A stretch of DNA of 64,000 nt, from NCBI GenBank assembly GCA_023548195.1, contig JAJHZJ010000496.1:4826001-4890000 (forward strand). Reading direction: 5' to 3'. The notes beneath the pieces were generated by a model, which saw only the letters and a program-made list of their open reading frames with translations, was not told the origin of the DNA and did not search any database. This stretch comes from Bettongia penicillata ogilbyi (Eukaryota; Chordata; Mammalia; Diprotodontia; Potoroidae). A program made the position numbers and the translations under genes. Shown one piece after another: positions 33,016-43,874 of this stretch. How positions within the stretch are numbered: the stretch's first letter is position 1; every line of letters begins with the position of its first letter.

Positions 33016-34090
33016 CTATCTACACACTAAGACACACTATCATAGTAGAAGATACAGGTTTATCAAACTACAGAATCAATAGCATAGGGAAATAATTTGC
33101 TACATAATCCAAAGTCTCCAAAGAAAAGATACTTTCCCTAAATTGCATCATGGTTTTCAATGATAGCATCTGCCAGGGAAGAAGTACCAGGTTCTGTCAC
33201 ATGTTACACACATGTTGGCAAACAGGGAGAGGAAATAAAAAGAAAGAAGGTTGGCGTTGCATGTCAAGGGATCCATCAATCTGGAAGGAATTGTTATGAT
33301 CCAGGGAGAAATATGAGATTGTAATGACAGCATGAGGAAGATTCCAGATGTGGGAAAATGCTGCAAAATATGGAGAAGACAAAAACATTTGTTAATTTGG
33401 GGGATGAACCCAAACTCCCAAAAGATATCATGTATTTCTGTTCTATGCCCATGCTTAGCCTTCCCAGGGGTTGGCAACTCTATTGATGCATTCTAAATGA
33501 AAATTTTCTAATTTGTATTTAGGAGGCTTTTTTCCATGGCACTCACTCTTTTGTTTTACAGTCACAATCAACAGGAGAGTAGAATTTGTCTTATGAAAAT
33601 TCACTTTATATACAACTTACATAGTATTCAACTGTTCTGTAAAGTGAAGGCCAAGTGCTTTCCAATTCCAAGATTTTCTCCCTGGAAGTCAGAAACCTCC
33701 CAGGATATATGGGTTTGGTCTTAGAGTACATCAACTTTCTTAGAGAAGACACTTTTTTTCCAAGAAGATTAGCCATCAAATGAATTTTCCTTCTATTGTA
33801 TGTCACTTACTTGAGAGTTCAGGAAATTAAATTTAATTAGAAAATGCATAGATGTGTTTCAGTGTCCTTTTCTATATAAATATGGGATGCATAAATTAGA
33901 AAGAATGATTATATAAGCTTAGTATATTTTCCTGACAAGTTACATTTTCTCTTATATCCTTTCTTTCCATTCTATATGTAATTAGAAAGAAGGGAAACTG
34001 GATTGACCAAAGTGGAACAGAATTGGATATTAAGAGAAGATCCAGGAGATTAAATTTCCTCATTTTTAAGATTAAAAAGTTGGACTAGAG
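33016..34090. other. Unassigned 1.1-kb stretch
   Basis: No recognised gene. A 106-codon minus-strand frame (33157-33477) has no domain. At about 34060-34090 a short MIR-like 'CCTCATTTTTAAGATTAAAAAG' is visible. Confidence 0.4.
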
Positions 34091-34091
34091 T

Positions 34092-34205
34092 GAGGGATAG
34101 GGAACCTGCAACTTTGAGGCCATATGAGGCCCTGTAGATCCTCAAGTGCAGCTCTTTGACTAAATCCAAACTTCATTTTTCTTCATAGAACAAATCCTTT
34201 TAAAA
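34092..34205 (+). mobile_element. hAT-type DNA transposon (MITE) fragment
   Basis: 'GGGATAGGGAACCTGCAACTT', 'GAGGCCATATGAGGCCCTGTA' and 'CAGCTCTTTGACTAAATCC' resemble the end of a non-autonomous hAT-like element (CAGGGGTGGGGAACCTG... type end). Only one half is present and there is no transposase. Confidence 0.55.
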
Positions 34206-34518
34206 TAACTGATGAAGATATTCTAGGACGCTAAACCAATAGAATAGCGATGCCCCAAAGACAACAAACCCTGTCTTTAATGGGGAAAAGTGGCTCTTTT
34301 TCCTTGATACTAATAACACCAACTGCACCTAGTAGACAGAGGTGTACAGGAGCCAGAAGGTGCTGAAAAGGAACTCACTCTCTAAAATCCTTGGTAGAGT
34401 CGCATGGTTCAACATTATTGACTGATAGGATTTTATCAGTGCAGTGAAGATAGAGTAATATCTGCTTTGGATCTGCTCCATAAGGATCATAGGACCTTTC
34501 CACCTGATTTGTCACAAA
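34206..34518. other. Unassigned stretch
   Basis: No recognised features. Confidence 0.45.
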
Positions 34519-34519
34519 A

Positions 34520-34668
34520 ATCTTCTAGACATATTGTCTCTCCCACTAGAATGAAAGATTCTTGAGAGCAGGGACTTTCTTCCATTGCTGTTAGTATTTC
34601 CAACATTCAGCATAGGGCTTTGTACTTAGTAAGCATTTGATAAATACTTATTCATTCATTGATGTGCA
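34520..34668 (+). mobile_element. L2 3' tail
   Basis: 'CTCTCCCACTAGAATGAAAG', 'GAGAGCAGGGACTTTC' and 'AGTAAGCATTTGATAAATAC'. Confidence 0.82.
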
Positions 34669-35310
34669 AATCAGTGTGACATCAAATCATATGTGTCATC
34701 AAACCTTTTCTTTATATTTATGCAATTATTGAATTTCAGTTAAGCAAGAGAACTTAAAGATGATTTCTTTAAAGTCTTTATAATCCATTTCGTCTGGTGA
34801 ATTCTGAAAGAGATGTGGTGGATGCTAATGAATTCCAAAATAGGTCAAAGAATCACTCTGCTATCACTACAAAGCACATACAAATTAACATGAGGACTGG
34901 TATTAATGAGAAAGGGTCTTCACTATTAATCTAGATTCATTATACAAAGTCTGATGAGAATGGGACATCCCATGACTTTGAATCCATGCTGCCTGTAGCT
35001 GGAAAATTACCATCTTAACGATATGATAGTTTCTCGGTTAAAACAATGGCTGGCGTAACATATTTAGTGATAAAATGTAATTTTGAAATGAACAAATTTG
35101 GATTCAGCCTGCTTTTAGAGACAATTGAGCCTGCTTTACCTACTATGTTCCTACTCAAATCATGTACTTAGAGTTTGTCTTCATAAGCATTTAACTGAAG
35201 GAAAACAGGTTTTTTCCCCCTTACTTCCCTATTTGCTAGTTCATCAAAATCCATAGAGTCTTCTATCTGGCATTGGAATTCCTAACTTTGGTTTTAGGAC
35301 TGACTGCTGT
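34669..35310. other. Unassigned repeat-free stretch
   Basis: No repeat recognised over 0.6 kb. It contains an AACAATGG (SOX-type) site near 35043 and could hold conserved non-coding sequence. Confidence 0.4.
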
Positions 35311-35314
35311 TAGG

Positions 35315-35512
35315 TTTTAGTCACAGAATTTTACAGAGATCTCAGAACAGGGAATGACTGCAAGAGGTGTCTTGTCTCTTACAGCTTTCAGATTCTCCTC
35401 CTATCATATGGGCCATCAATATCTGAAAAAGAATTCCCATGACAAAATATCAGAAAAATGACCATCTGGTCTTTTGCCCAAAGACCTCCGTTTGTTTGGG
35501 GACCACATAAAA
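35315..35512 (-). mobile_element. L3/CR1 fragment
   Basis: 'GAAAAAGAATTCCCATGAC' and 'ACCATCTGGTCTTTTGCCC' then 'AAAGACCTCCG' match the reversed L3 segment seen at 5165-5350. Confidence 0.5.
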
Positions 35513-35539
35513 ATGTATTCAGATTTATTCTGGGACAAC

Positions 35540-35860
35540 TCAATTCAATTCAACTAGCATGTATAAAGCAGTTGTTATATCCTAGGCATTATGCTAAAGG
35601 TCTGTGAATGCAAAATCAAAAATAAAACTGATAAATACACATGTACATGTATATACCTGTACATATCTACATGCAAGCATACAAAATCTAAACAAAATTA
35701 TTTATGGAGGGGAACACTAGGAATTGGGGCGATCGGAAAAGGCTTCTTGTAGGGAAGAAACATTTGTGCTGATCCTTGAAGGGAGACAGAAATGCGAAGA
35801 GGTGGAGATGAGAAGAGAGAGCATTTCAGCCATGGAGGACAACATGAATAAAAGGGGAAT
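35540..35860 (-). mobile_element. L2 3' region
   Basis: The tail (TATCCTAGGCATTATGCTAA) is followed, after a short TACATG-rich patch, by 'AAAAGGCTTCTTGTAGGG', 'TGATCCTTGAAGGGAGAC' and 'GAGAGCATTTCAGCCATGG'. These are upstream L2 landmarks in reverse order. Confidence 0.65.
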
Positions 35861-35871
35861 CCCAGTCTTGT

Positions 35872-35998
35872 GCATGTATGTATACACATGCACATACATA
35901 CATAGATGTATATATATAGTGTGTATGTACATATATTCATGTGTATACATATGTGTGTATATATATTCATTTATCATATATATATATATTATTTATTT
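35872..35998. repeat. TA/TG-rich low-complexity patch
   Basis: Mixed ACATACATAG, TGTGTATG and (TA)n units. Confidence 0.85.
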
Positions 35999-36254
35999 AT
36001 TTTCATAGTCATTAGGACCACTAAGTTTATGTTTTCAGAAGTTGAAAGAGAAATAGATGATGCAACTTCCATCCATGTTCATTCCTTTCATTACTCCTTA
36101 GATTGGAAGCATCTTCCTTTAATACATTAGTTGGGGGTGGGGGTTGATGGAGGCCATTGTACTTGTAATTTCCTTGTAGTAGGAAGATCCCTGTGAAGAA
36201 ATTTATATACCAATGCAATGTGATGTCTTTTCTGTAAATTATATTCTCAGGGAG

Positions 36255-36395
36255 TTGCCCATGGCTTTGGAAAGTGAAGTGACTTGCCCAGCATTACACA
36301 ATATATGTCAAAAGTGGAGTCCTAGTCCAGGTCTTCCCAACTGAAGTCAGCTCTCAATCCATCTTGCATTTTGCCTCTCTGGGAATGCTTGATGT
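36255..36395 (-). mobile_element. MIR-type SINE
   Basis: 'AAGTGACTTGCCCAGCATTAC', 'TAGTCCAGGTCTTCCCAACTG' and 'CAGCTCTCAATCCATC'. Confidence 0.7.
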
Positions 36396-36800
36396 TATCC
36401 TAAATATTCTTTATGTGTAGTCAGTTCTGCTCTAGGCATATTCTGAAAAGAACTTGTTCCAAGTTCTGATGCCAACTCTACAAGCAAACTTTGGTTAAAA
36501 TGCCATATTTGTTTTTCCATACTTAAATATATAAAGTGCCATATATATGTGTATGCATACATATATGTTTGTTTATTCCAGGGCAGTAGTAGCTGGGGGG
36601 CTGAGGAGAAGGGCAGATTCACATCACACCCACTACCTTCTGCCATGGCCTCCAGCCTGAGGCCTGGGAGTTTCCAATCAATTCAGAGCATCATCTTGCA
36701 GCCTCAGACACTGGCACTATATATTGTAGTATTCATATATTTCTTAACCATTTAACATATATAAAACTGTGCCACCATTTTTATTAGGTTCCTATCTTGT

Positions 36801-36840
<40 letters not shown>

Positions 36841-37065
36841 GACAGTTTCAGTGTTGTACCTTGACCCCATTTTCCCCATAAGCGTTGTGGCTTTTATTGC
36901 TTTATTTTGCATAGGGAGGTACTTTTACAGAATGTATTTTCCCGTTAGAGCAGAACTGACTGTTCTAATATTTACAACTTAAACCAACAGACATTTAGCT
37001 GAGTGCACCTTGAACAAACTTTTTCTCCTTTTCCTATCTCAAGAGAAATCACAAAGGATAGATGG
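36396..37065. other. Unassigned stretch with a (TG)n tract
   Basis: The (TG)n is at 36799-36836, about 19 units. Otherwise nothing recognised. Confidence 0.5.
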
Positions 37066-37067
37066 AA

Positions 37068-37178
37068 ATTCTTTGAGTGTAAGGGCTGCCTCATTTTTGC
37101 CTTTATCCCCAACACTCAACTCAGTGCTTGACACACAGTAGGTAAATTCTCAATAAATGCTTTTTTATTCATTCATTT
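37068..37178 (+). mobile_element. L2 3' tail
   Basis: 'CTCAACTCAGTGCTTGACAC' and 'TAGGTAAATTCTCAATAAATGC'. Confidence 0.78.
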
Positions 37179-38195
37179 AGAATTTCACACACACAAGAAA
37201 TCAATGTTTCCTTAACTTTCAAGGTTGTCTTAAGACAAACATTTTGTAAATGGTGACTGTTATTATTATATTGACCTCATTTCCCTACCTGCTCCCTCTT
37301 CAGAAATGTCACATCTCCAATGCCAACATATATGGGCATTGCAAACAGCTTCAATCTTCTACCCCATTACTTTTTTTTACCCATAAGCCCTTGGCACATA
37401 ACATATGGACTCCAAGAAATACAATTATCTAGGCAGAGGGAAGAATGATGCTTTTTTTCCTAGATGGACAAGTTTAGGTATTTGACAAAGTATCTGAAAA
37501 TAATTGGGACTTAGAGATTTCCTTAAGTGCCTTTCTATAATTTTATAGAAATTAAGGAAAAGATTAAAGCATCACAAGCTGCTATAAACCCAGGGAAGTT
37601 TGATAATTCAAAATGAATTAATGCTTTATGGTTTCCACATTTCAGATTCTGCAATGGAATATCCTCTGTATGGTCATGCATATTTTTAGAAAGTTAAAGT
37701 TTGTCCTGTTAGAACTACACTAACTAACAGTATTTTGTCAGTTTCATATTAACATTTTAACTTCTTTAAAGGAATATAGAAGAAATGAGAAGTATGAAAA
37801 TATACTATTATAAAATAATATTATAAATAAACTATAATAAAACAAGCATAAATGATGATAACATATACATACATTTTTCCCTTCCACATCATGGGGGTTA
37901 GAGGAATGGCACCTCCATGATTTGGAAAATTCAAGTAAAATTATGTTGGTCCTCCCTTCATACTGTAGAATTGTCATGTTATTAAGAGATAAAATATGTT
38001 GATATTTTCCAACACCATGCACATGTTTTATACATTTCTGAATTTCTAATATTTTTCTGTGTAGTCTGCTGGCCTTCACATGTCATCCATGGTTTCTGCA
38101 AACTCTCCCAAAATTTTCCTTTAATTTCTTATGCTGACTGTGATGGGAAAAGTCATGATTTGGAAGAGATAACTGCATATGCTTAGATATTATAT
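37179..38195. other. Unassigned 1-kb stretch
   Basis: AT-rich. The 111-codon minus-strand frame (37744-38079) has no recognisable domain. Confidence 0.45.
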
Positions 38196-38350
38196 CCACA
38201 TAGATGTGTGTGTGTATGTATACATGTGTTTGAATGTATACTTATACATATACGTGTGTGTGTATACACAGACACACACACACACCTATATATATATATA
38301 TTATATATATATATATATACACACACGCACACATGCATATAGATACACAC
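38196..38350. repeat. Compound TG/CA/TA microsatellite
   Basis: (TG)n, (CA)n and (TA)n blocks with near-palindromic arrangement. Confidence 0.9.
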
Positions 38351-38354
38351 ATGC

Positions 38355-38535
38355 ACAAAACTAGAAAGGATGTTGGAGGCCATCAAATCCAGCCTCCTCA
38401 TTTTACAGATGAGGAACTTAAGGCATAGATAGAGTTAAGTGAATTTCCCAGAGTTACACGGCTAGTAAATGACTAAGATGGGATTTGAAGTCAGGTTTTC
38501 ATAATTGCAAGTACAGTGCCCTCTCCACTGTCTTA
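38355..38535 (-). mobile_element. MIR-type SINE
   Basis: 'CTCATTTTACAGATGAGGAAC', 'TTAAGTGAATTTCCCAGAG' and 'GATTTGAAGTCAGGTTTTC'. Confidence 0.8.
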
Positions 38536-38604
38536 ATGTATTTCAGAGGGTTCTTTTGAATGTACAATTAATGCTTTATTAAAGAGAATTAATATAAAGC
38601 ATAT

Positions 38605-38785
38605 CTGGTCCTGAAGTTTCATCAGTGAGGGGAACTCCTTGGTAGGCAACTCCTCTCACTAATGCAAATTATCAACTTCATTCTAAGTTTAAGTATTAGA
38701 ATATTTATTGAAGCTCCTGAGAGGTTGTGACTAGCCCTGGGTCACAGAATTACTATGTGTCAGAAGCAGGATCTAGACCCAGGAT
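38605..38785 (-). mobile_element. WSINE-like SINE
   Basis: 'CTGGTCCTGAAGTTTCATC', 'CACTAATGCAAATTATCAAC' and 'GGTCACAGAATTACTATGTG' are in reversed family order. Confidence 0.65.
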
Positions 38786-39037
38786 CTAAATTTGGATAAG
38801 TCACTTGTTGGCTACCTGTTTTCTCCTCTGTAAAGATAGGCATGGACTGGACTTGATGGCTTTCAAAGTCCATTCTGGCTTTAAATTTATGATTCCATGA
38901 ATGTGACTCACATTCACCTAGAATATGACTTTTTCTGGGTCTAATTTAACATCAGCTTTATGGGATGTCACATGTAAAATGGAGGGTTTGGACTTGATCT
39001 AAAAATGTCCTTTCCAATTTTCAATCTTCAATCCTAT
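38786..39037 (+). mobile_element. Two MIR-type SINE 3' parts
   Basis: 38786-38905 has 'TTTTCTCCTCTGTAAAGATAG', 'GGACTTGATGGCTTTCAAAG' and 'TTTAAATTTATGATTCCATG'. A second, shorter copy at about 38965-39037 has 'ATGTAAAATGGAGGGTTTGG'. Confidence 0.62.
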
Positions 39038-39039
39038 TT

Positions 39040-39215
39040 TCTCTGTGAGGCAGGTACTACAGATATTATTATCCTCATATTACCCATGAGGAAACTGAGG
39101 CAGAGAAATTATGTGATGGGATTCACATAAAGTTATCAAGTACTTGAGTTCAGATGAAAACTCTGGTCTTCCTAATTCCCACTCCAAAGCTAACTGTACT
39201 ATTAAAGCTGCTACC
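39040..39215 (-). mobile_element. MIR SINE
   Basis: 'CAGGTACTACAGATATTATTATCC' is followed by 'CATGAGGAAACTGAGGCAGAG' and 'GAGTTCAGATGAAAACTC'. Confidence 0.82.
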
Positions 39216-39309
39216 AGATTACTGAAGGTACTACCTTACCTTTAGTTCAGTGGAGGGATAAAGCTCTCACACAGTTATCTCATGCTCATTACTACTTGAT
39301 ATGTACACA

Positions 39310-40130
39310 AGGAACTACTTATCAAAATACTCTGTGAAGTCTGAAGGTGGAGGTCATTACTAATTGGGAGAATCCTAACAGGCTTCCTGGAGGTGGTGGT
39401 ATTTGAGTTGAGTTGGAGGGATGGGAAGGAATTCAATGAGGGTGGAAGGGGAGAAGAGATCTTGAAAGGCCAAGGAGTAATTTGAGAAAAGGCACCTGGG
39501 AGAGAGAGCTCAGAGCATTTTTAAAAGCAGAGAGTAGTCCAGTTAGCTAGACATGGAGAGTGTGGGTAAAGGATCGGGAGATAAAATGAGATAATGTTAG
39601 GCAAGTTGGGGGGCGTTAGTTTGTGGAAGGCCTTCAATGCCAGGAAAGAGAGTGAAGCTGACTAGTCAAGCAATTGGAGCCACTAAAGATTTTTGAATAG
39701 AGGAGTGGACAAGACCACTTTGGGAATAATAAAGATGACTGTAGCAGAAGAACCTGAAGGCAAGTATATCTCTTAGGATGCTATTGCAATAATCCATGCA
39801 GACTAGTTCCTGGAGACTAGTTCCAGGGTCATGGGAATAGAGAGAAAGTGATACTTGTGAAAAATATGTACCACAACTGAAATGTGAGATGTTTCTGAAG
39901 CCACCTACCTGAGGGTGAAGGGTAGATAATCAACAGTGTGAAAAGCTGCAGGAAAGTCAATAATGGCAGAGGAAACCCGTATTTGGTTTTCAATAGAACA
40001 GCAGTGTCAAGGAAAGGTGATTAAAAAAGATTTTCAAAATGACCATGTTTTAAGACTGATAGGAGGGAGGTAGTGGACAGAGAAGTCATAGATGGAGTCA
40101 GGGAAGGGGTGAAGGAAGGAGGGAGGGAAA
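39310..40130 (-). mobile_element. L2 LINE 3' half
   Basis: 'GGCTTCCTGGAGGTGGTGG', 'GTGGAAGGCCTTCAATGCC', 'CAATTGGAGCCACTAAAG' and 'GGATGCTATTGCAATAATCC' then 'GAAAAGCTGCAGGAAAGTC' parallel the L2 at 46550-48760. It ends in the purine repeat. Confidence 0.72.
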
Positions 40131-40345
40131 AGAAGGGAGGAGAAGAAGAAGAAGAAGAAGAAGAAGAAGAAGAAGAAGAAGAAGAAGAAGAAGAAGAAGA
40201 AGAAGAAGAAGAAGAAGAAGAAGAAGAAGAAGAGAGGAGGAGGAGGAGGAGGAGGAGGAGGAGGAGGAGGAGGAGGAGGAGGAGGAGGAGGAGGAGGAGG
40301 AGGAGGAGGAGGAGGAGGAGGAGGAGAAGCGAGGAAGAAATCCTG
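40075..40345. repeat. Polypurine (GAA)n/(GGA)n tract
   Basis: The pure (GAA)n from about 40139 to 40232 passes into (GGA)n from about 40233 to 40327, inside about 270 bp of nearly uninterrupted purines. It is a mirror-repeat, triplex-prone (H-DNA) sequence. Six-frame reading gives poly-Glu, poly-Arg, poly-Leu and poly-Ser frames that are artefacts. Confidence 0.98.
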
Positions 40346-40364
40346 GAGGAGACATGTTTATAGG

Positions 40365-40505
40365 AGCACTTAATCTCCCTCATTTTATGGTTAAGGAAGC
40401 CATTGAAAATCTGTGGCCTGTGGTCCAACAGCTGGTGTGTCCAGTCAGTTTGGACTCAGAGCTTCCTGCCTCCACGACCAGCGTTCTGGGCACTATACCT
40501 CACTT
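40365..40505 (-). mobile_element. MIR-type SINE
   Basis: 'CTCATTTTATGGTTAAGGAAG', 'TGTGGTCCAACAGCTGGTG' and 'CAGCGTTCTGGGCACTATACC'. Confidence 0.55.
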
Positions 40506-41184
40506 TTGCTAGAAGTATTTTTAAAGGTTTGCCATCAGCTCTGAATCAGAGGAGCACCCTCCTGTCAACAATCAAGTTTCATTTTACTTGCACACATAAT
40601 TAAAAAGAGATGATTGTTCCACATTCCAATTGAGAATCCTGTTGTGTCTTGTAGAAATACGGCATATGAATTTCTTTTTTAATGTAAACATTTTAGAAAT
40701 GATATGCGATGTTTTAGTGAAATGACATAGTCTTGGTGTACATGCTTATGCATGTGCATGTACATGCACACACCCACATACACACACATATACTTGCACA
40801 CACAAACGTAGAACACATAACTTTACCACAAATGGAGAGATTTTTCTTATTGAGCAATGAAACAAAGCTAAAGAGAGAGGGAAAATGGGAATAATAAACC
40901 AGGGAGTTTGCCACAAAATCATGTTCTGTACACAGGGTGATTTTACATGTTTAGTTAAAATGGGAAAGCATGGGATTCATATGTCTATCAAAATTAATTA
41001 AATCAGAGTCAGAGTCTGCATGGCAATATTGGATATGTCCTAGAGTAGAATGGGCTGACTGGGGATGGGATGGACTCTACGTTTTTGGAGTTCTTCAAGA
41101 AAAAACTGCATGATCACTTATTGGGGTACATTATAGTGGGGATTCCTTTTAGATAAAAGTTGGGCTTATTAGCCTCATGAATTA
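40506..41184. other. Unassigned stretch
   Basis: Includes a CA/TG patch at about 40740-40805. Nothing else recognised. Confidence 0.45.
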
Positions 41185-41235
41185 AATCATGTTCTTGGCA
41201 CATAGTATACACTTAATAAATGCTTTTTAACTACT
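41185..41235 (+). mobile_element. L2 3' terminus only
   Basis: 'TTGGCACATAGTATACACTTAA' then TAAATGC. Confidence 0.65.
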
Positions 41236-41324
41236 GTAATTTTTACCAAAACATGTTTATCCTAAAGAATATGCTATTTAGAATGCAGAGACATATTTGC
41301 CCAATAGATAGTACAATAGTGATA

Positions 41325-41552
41325 ACACTGGTAATAGCTCACACCTATCTGGTACTTGAAGGGCTTCAAGGTGCGTAATACACATAATTTCACCTGATCC
41401 TCAAAGCAACTCTGATTATCAGCCTCATTTTACAGATAAGGAAATTGAAGTTCAGAGAGTATGCTCACATAACTGGCATGTAGGTGAGGCAGCACATGAA
41501 CCCAGGTCTTCCTGACTCTAAATCTGGTACTGTATCCACTATCAGATGCTGT
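41325..41552 (-). mobile_element. MIR SINE, near full length
   Basis: 'CACATAATTTCACCTGATCC', 'CATTTTACAGATAAGGAAATTG', 'CATGAACCCAGGTCTTCC' and 'CTGTATCCACTATCAGATGC'. Confidence 0.85.
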
Positions 41553-41687
41553 TTGGGTTTTGGAGTAAAGAAACTCTGGGCTTAAATGCTGTGCACCAGC
41601 AGCTCCCTAGTATATATCTACTAAGTCATTCATTAATGGATTGCAATCTACATGGGTGGAGGTCATTCCAACATCAGGGGACAGAGG

Positions 41688-41688
41688 G

Positions 41689-41786
<98 letters not shown>

Positions 41787-41791
41787 CAGAG
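41688..41791. repeat. (GA)n microsatellite
   Basis: About 100 bp of GA with a few G insertions. Overlapping Arg/Glu and Ser/Leu frames are artefacts. Confidence 0.97.
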
Positions 41792-41974
41792 AGATCTGCC
41801 CTTTGTTAGTCTGCTGATGCCTATGGACCACTCCTCAGAATAAAGTTTTCTGGAATGGAAAGAAATCCCAAATTTCAATTGGAGGCCAGTGAAAATGAAG
41901 ACGTAATTCCTTCTTCCCACCCCCCCACTCCATATCAGTTCTTCTGGCCTCCTGAAATCTATTCATTGAAGCCA

Positions 41975-42092
41975 CTGGATTTCAAATGGAGAACTGTATT
42001 CCAGAGGCAATAGGAAGTCAATGGAGATTTTTGAACATGGAATGAGGTAAGTTTATAACTACATTTTAGAAATATCATTTTGACAACTGAGT
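41975..42092 (-). mobile_element. L2 internal fragment
   Basis: 'GAGGCAATAGGAAGTCAATGG', 'ATATCATTTTGACAACTGAG' match the same L2 block as 47100-47130 and 47300-47340. Confidence 0.65.
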
Positions 42093-42214
42093 GGAAAAGG
42101 AATTGAAAATCAAGGAGCCGTTCTCCAAGTCTTGGGCATATAGATGTTTTTCTAATTTTTTCTTAATACAAATTGATAAGATAGAGATATTTTTAAAGTA
42201 GATCTTTTTTATTT

Positions 42215-42360
42215 CTTTGATTTTTACAATGTTTTTGGAATTCAGTTCTGAGAATGGAAATACAGGATCAAAATGTATGATTAGTTCTGTGGCTCACCAT
42301 ATGCCATATTGCTTTCCAAAACAGCTGCACCAGACTGCAGGCACAGTACCAATCAATCCC
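42215..42360 (-). mobile_element. L1 fragment
   Basis: 'GGAAATACAGGATCAAAATG' and 'CATATTGCTTTCCAAAACAGC' match the reversed L1 block GGGTCAAAGGGTATG ... AATTGCTCTCCAGAATGG. Confidence 0.5.
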
Positions 42361-42407
42361 CAGAAGCCATAGAACTGAGTGGTAAGCCATGATTATGTTT
42401 CCTTCAT

Positions 42408-42570
42408 AGGGCAATGGGACAGAGTGGAAGGAGCCAGAACCCAGTGTCAGAGAACCTCAATTTGGATGCTGGCTTAGCTACTCACTACCGATGCCTGTTA
42501 TCTTAACTGGACCTTGCTTCCTCATGGGTAAAATGGGCCTTTGGACTAGATCTAAATCCTGTGGTTTTTC
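42408..42570 (+). mobile_element. MIR SINE
   Basis: 'GGGACAGAGTGGAAGGAGCC' in the head region and 'CTTCCTCATGGGTAAAATGGG' with 'TTTGGACTAGATCTAAATCC'. Confidence 0.7.
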
Positions 42571-42842
42571 ATTAGCTTTAATTTTCCCTTAATTTTTGTC
42601 TCTGGCAACAGTATGCAAACTTGTATCAGCTAAAGAAAGGTACAAGAACTGTGACACATGGGGGAGGCCAAGAAGCCTGGCAACTCTGCCTGTCTTTTTC
42701 TGTATTTATCTTTCATATTTAAACAAATTTATTGTTTTTATAACTATATTTTGACTCATAGGATTACATAAAAACTATATAGCTTTTAAAAAGACAGTTA
42801 AAACTTTACTATTTATGTATATAATAGGTAAGGTTATTTACA

Positions 42843-42890
<48 letters not shown>

Positions 42891-42935
42891 AACTGGTAAG
42901 GTACATTTAAAAAGAATATTGCATGATTCTCAATA
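42571..42935. other. Unassigned AT-rich stretch
   Basis: Contains a (CA)n-(TA)n microsatellite at about 42844-42888. Confidence 0.55.
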
Positions 42936-42939
42936 GCCA

Positions 42940-43095
42940 TTACTACGCTGTAGATTCAGGGTTACAAGGCACCTTACAGGTAACCTAACCTAATTTCCTT
43001 GTTTTATATCCCAAAGAATTGTCCGAGGTTTACAAAAGTAGTAAATGGGAAAGATGTGATTTGAGCCCTTTGACTCCAACATACAATAATTTTCC
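42940..43095 (-). mobile_element. MIR-type SINE
   Basis: 'CCTTGTTTTATATCCCAAAG', 'AAAGTAGTAAATGGGAAAG' and 'GATTTGAGCCCTTTGACTCC'. Confidence 0.6.
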
Positions 43096-43317
43096 TGATG
43101 TTCCAAGACAGTTTATGTCTTTAAACCTCTGATATTTCTCTGATAACCAATTCTCATTCCAACTTTGCCTCCCAAACCATTATCAAAAGAAGTAACTCTA
43201 GTGGAAATCAGGTTTGCCAATCTAACACCACCAGTATTGTGGGTAAATATGATAGAGGAAAAACTGAAAATGAAACCTTGCAACACCTTCTGTGGTTCTG
43301 TAGTCCACATCTCAGTA

Positions 43318-43455
43318 GCCATAATGACTGAAGACCTCCTCTTCCCAAAGAAGGTTCTCTCCATCAAAGGCCTTTCCATTGTCAAATGGCTGAACATTAG
43401 AAACAGACATGGTTTTATCAATGGAGTGTCTGTTGGAGAAAATACATTTTTATTC
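43318..43455 (+). pseudogene. Y-box cold-shock-domain relic (possible processed pseudogene)
   Basis: Within the frame 43165-43476, about 25 residues read KKVLSIKGLSIVKWLNIRN followed by RHGFIN. This parallels the start of the YBX-type cold-shock domain (KKVxATKVLGTVKWFNVRN then GYGFIN), an RNA/DNA-binding fold of Y-box proteins. At the nucleotide level AAGAAGGTTCTC, TCAAATGG and CATGGTTTTATCAA keep the register, and GGAGAAAATACATTTTTA may be the continuation. Only about 40 codons are alignable. The RNP1 Gly-Tyr is replaced by Arg-His and the rest of the domain is absent. I infer a decayed, intronless retrocopy fragment, but chance similarity is not excluded. Confidence 0.45.
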
Positions 43456-43489
43456 TATTTGTCATTGCATTCTTAGCACCCTGGGTTTT

Positions 43490-43730
43490 TATCCAACTAC
43501 CTTTTATTATGGGCTGACTCTGCCATTAGAATGTGGTCTTTTGGAGAGCGGGGGCTGTCTTCCATTTCTCTTTCTAATCTCAATGCTTGCATGAGGTTCA
43601 GCACAGAGTAAGGCCTAACAAAATGCATCTTTTGTTGATTCATTCAGTCATCCATTTAAGATGAGAGGGTTGGATGAGATGACCTTTGAAATCCCTTTGA
43701 GGTATTAGTTTTTTGTGATATGAAAATAAA
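43490..43730 (+). mobile_element. L2 3' tail followed by MIR-type tail
   Basis: L2 at 43490-43640 (GCCATTAGAATGTGGTCTTT, GGTTCAGCACAGAGTAAGG). Then 43650-43730 has AAGATGAGAGGGTTGGATGA and GACCTTTGAAATCCCTTTGA. Confidence 0.7.
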
Positions 43731-43874
43731 GGGAGTTCAACTTCTTGGTTAGACTTAGCAAAATATGACTTAGGAGATGATTAGAATCTTTGGAAATATA
43801 AATAATTTGAGAACATGTTGAAATCTAGTAAACAAAAAATAAGCCTTTGTAGTATTTTCATTGATATAGGGTTA

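Noticed and set aside
33157..33477. 106-codon minus-strand frame with hydrophobic stretches
   Set aside because: No family motif, and hydrophobic runs are expected from AT-rich DNA.
40073..40428. Frames encoding poly-Glu/Arg and poly-Leu/Ser proteins of 85-135 residues
   Set aside because: They are the six-frame image of the (GAA)n/(GGA)n tract, and the flanks have no coding signal.
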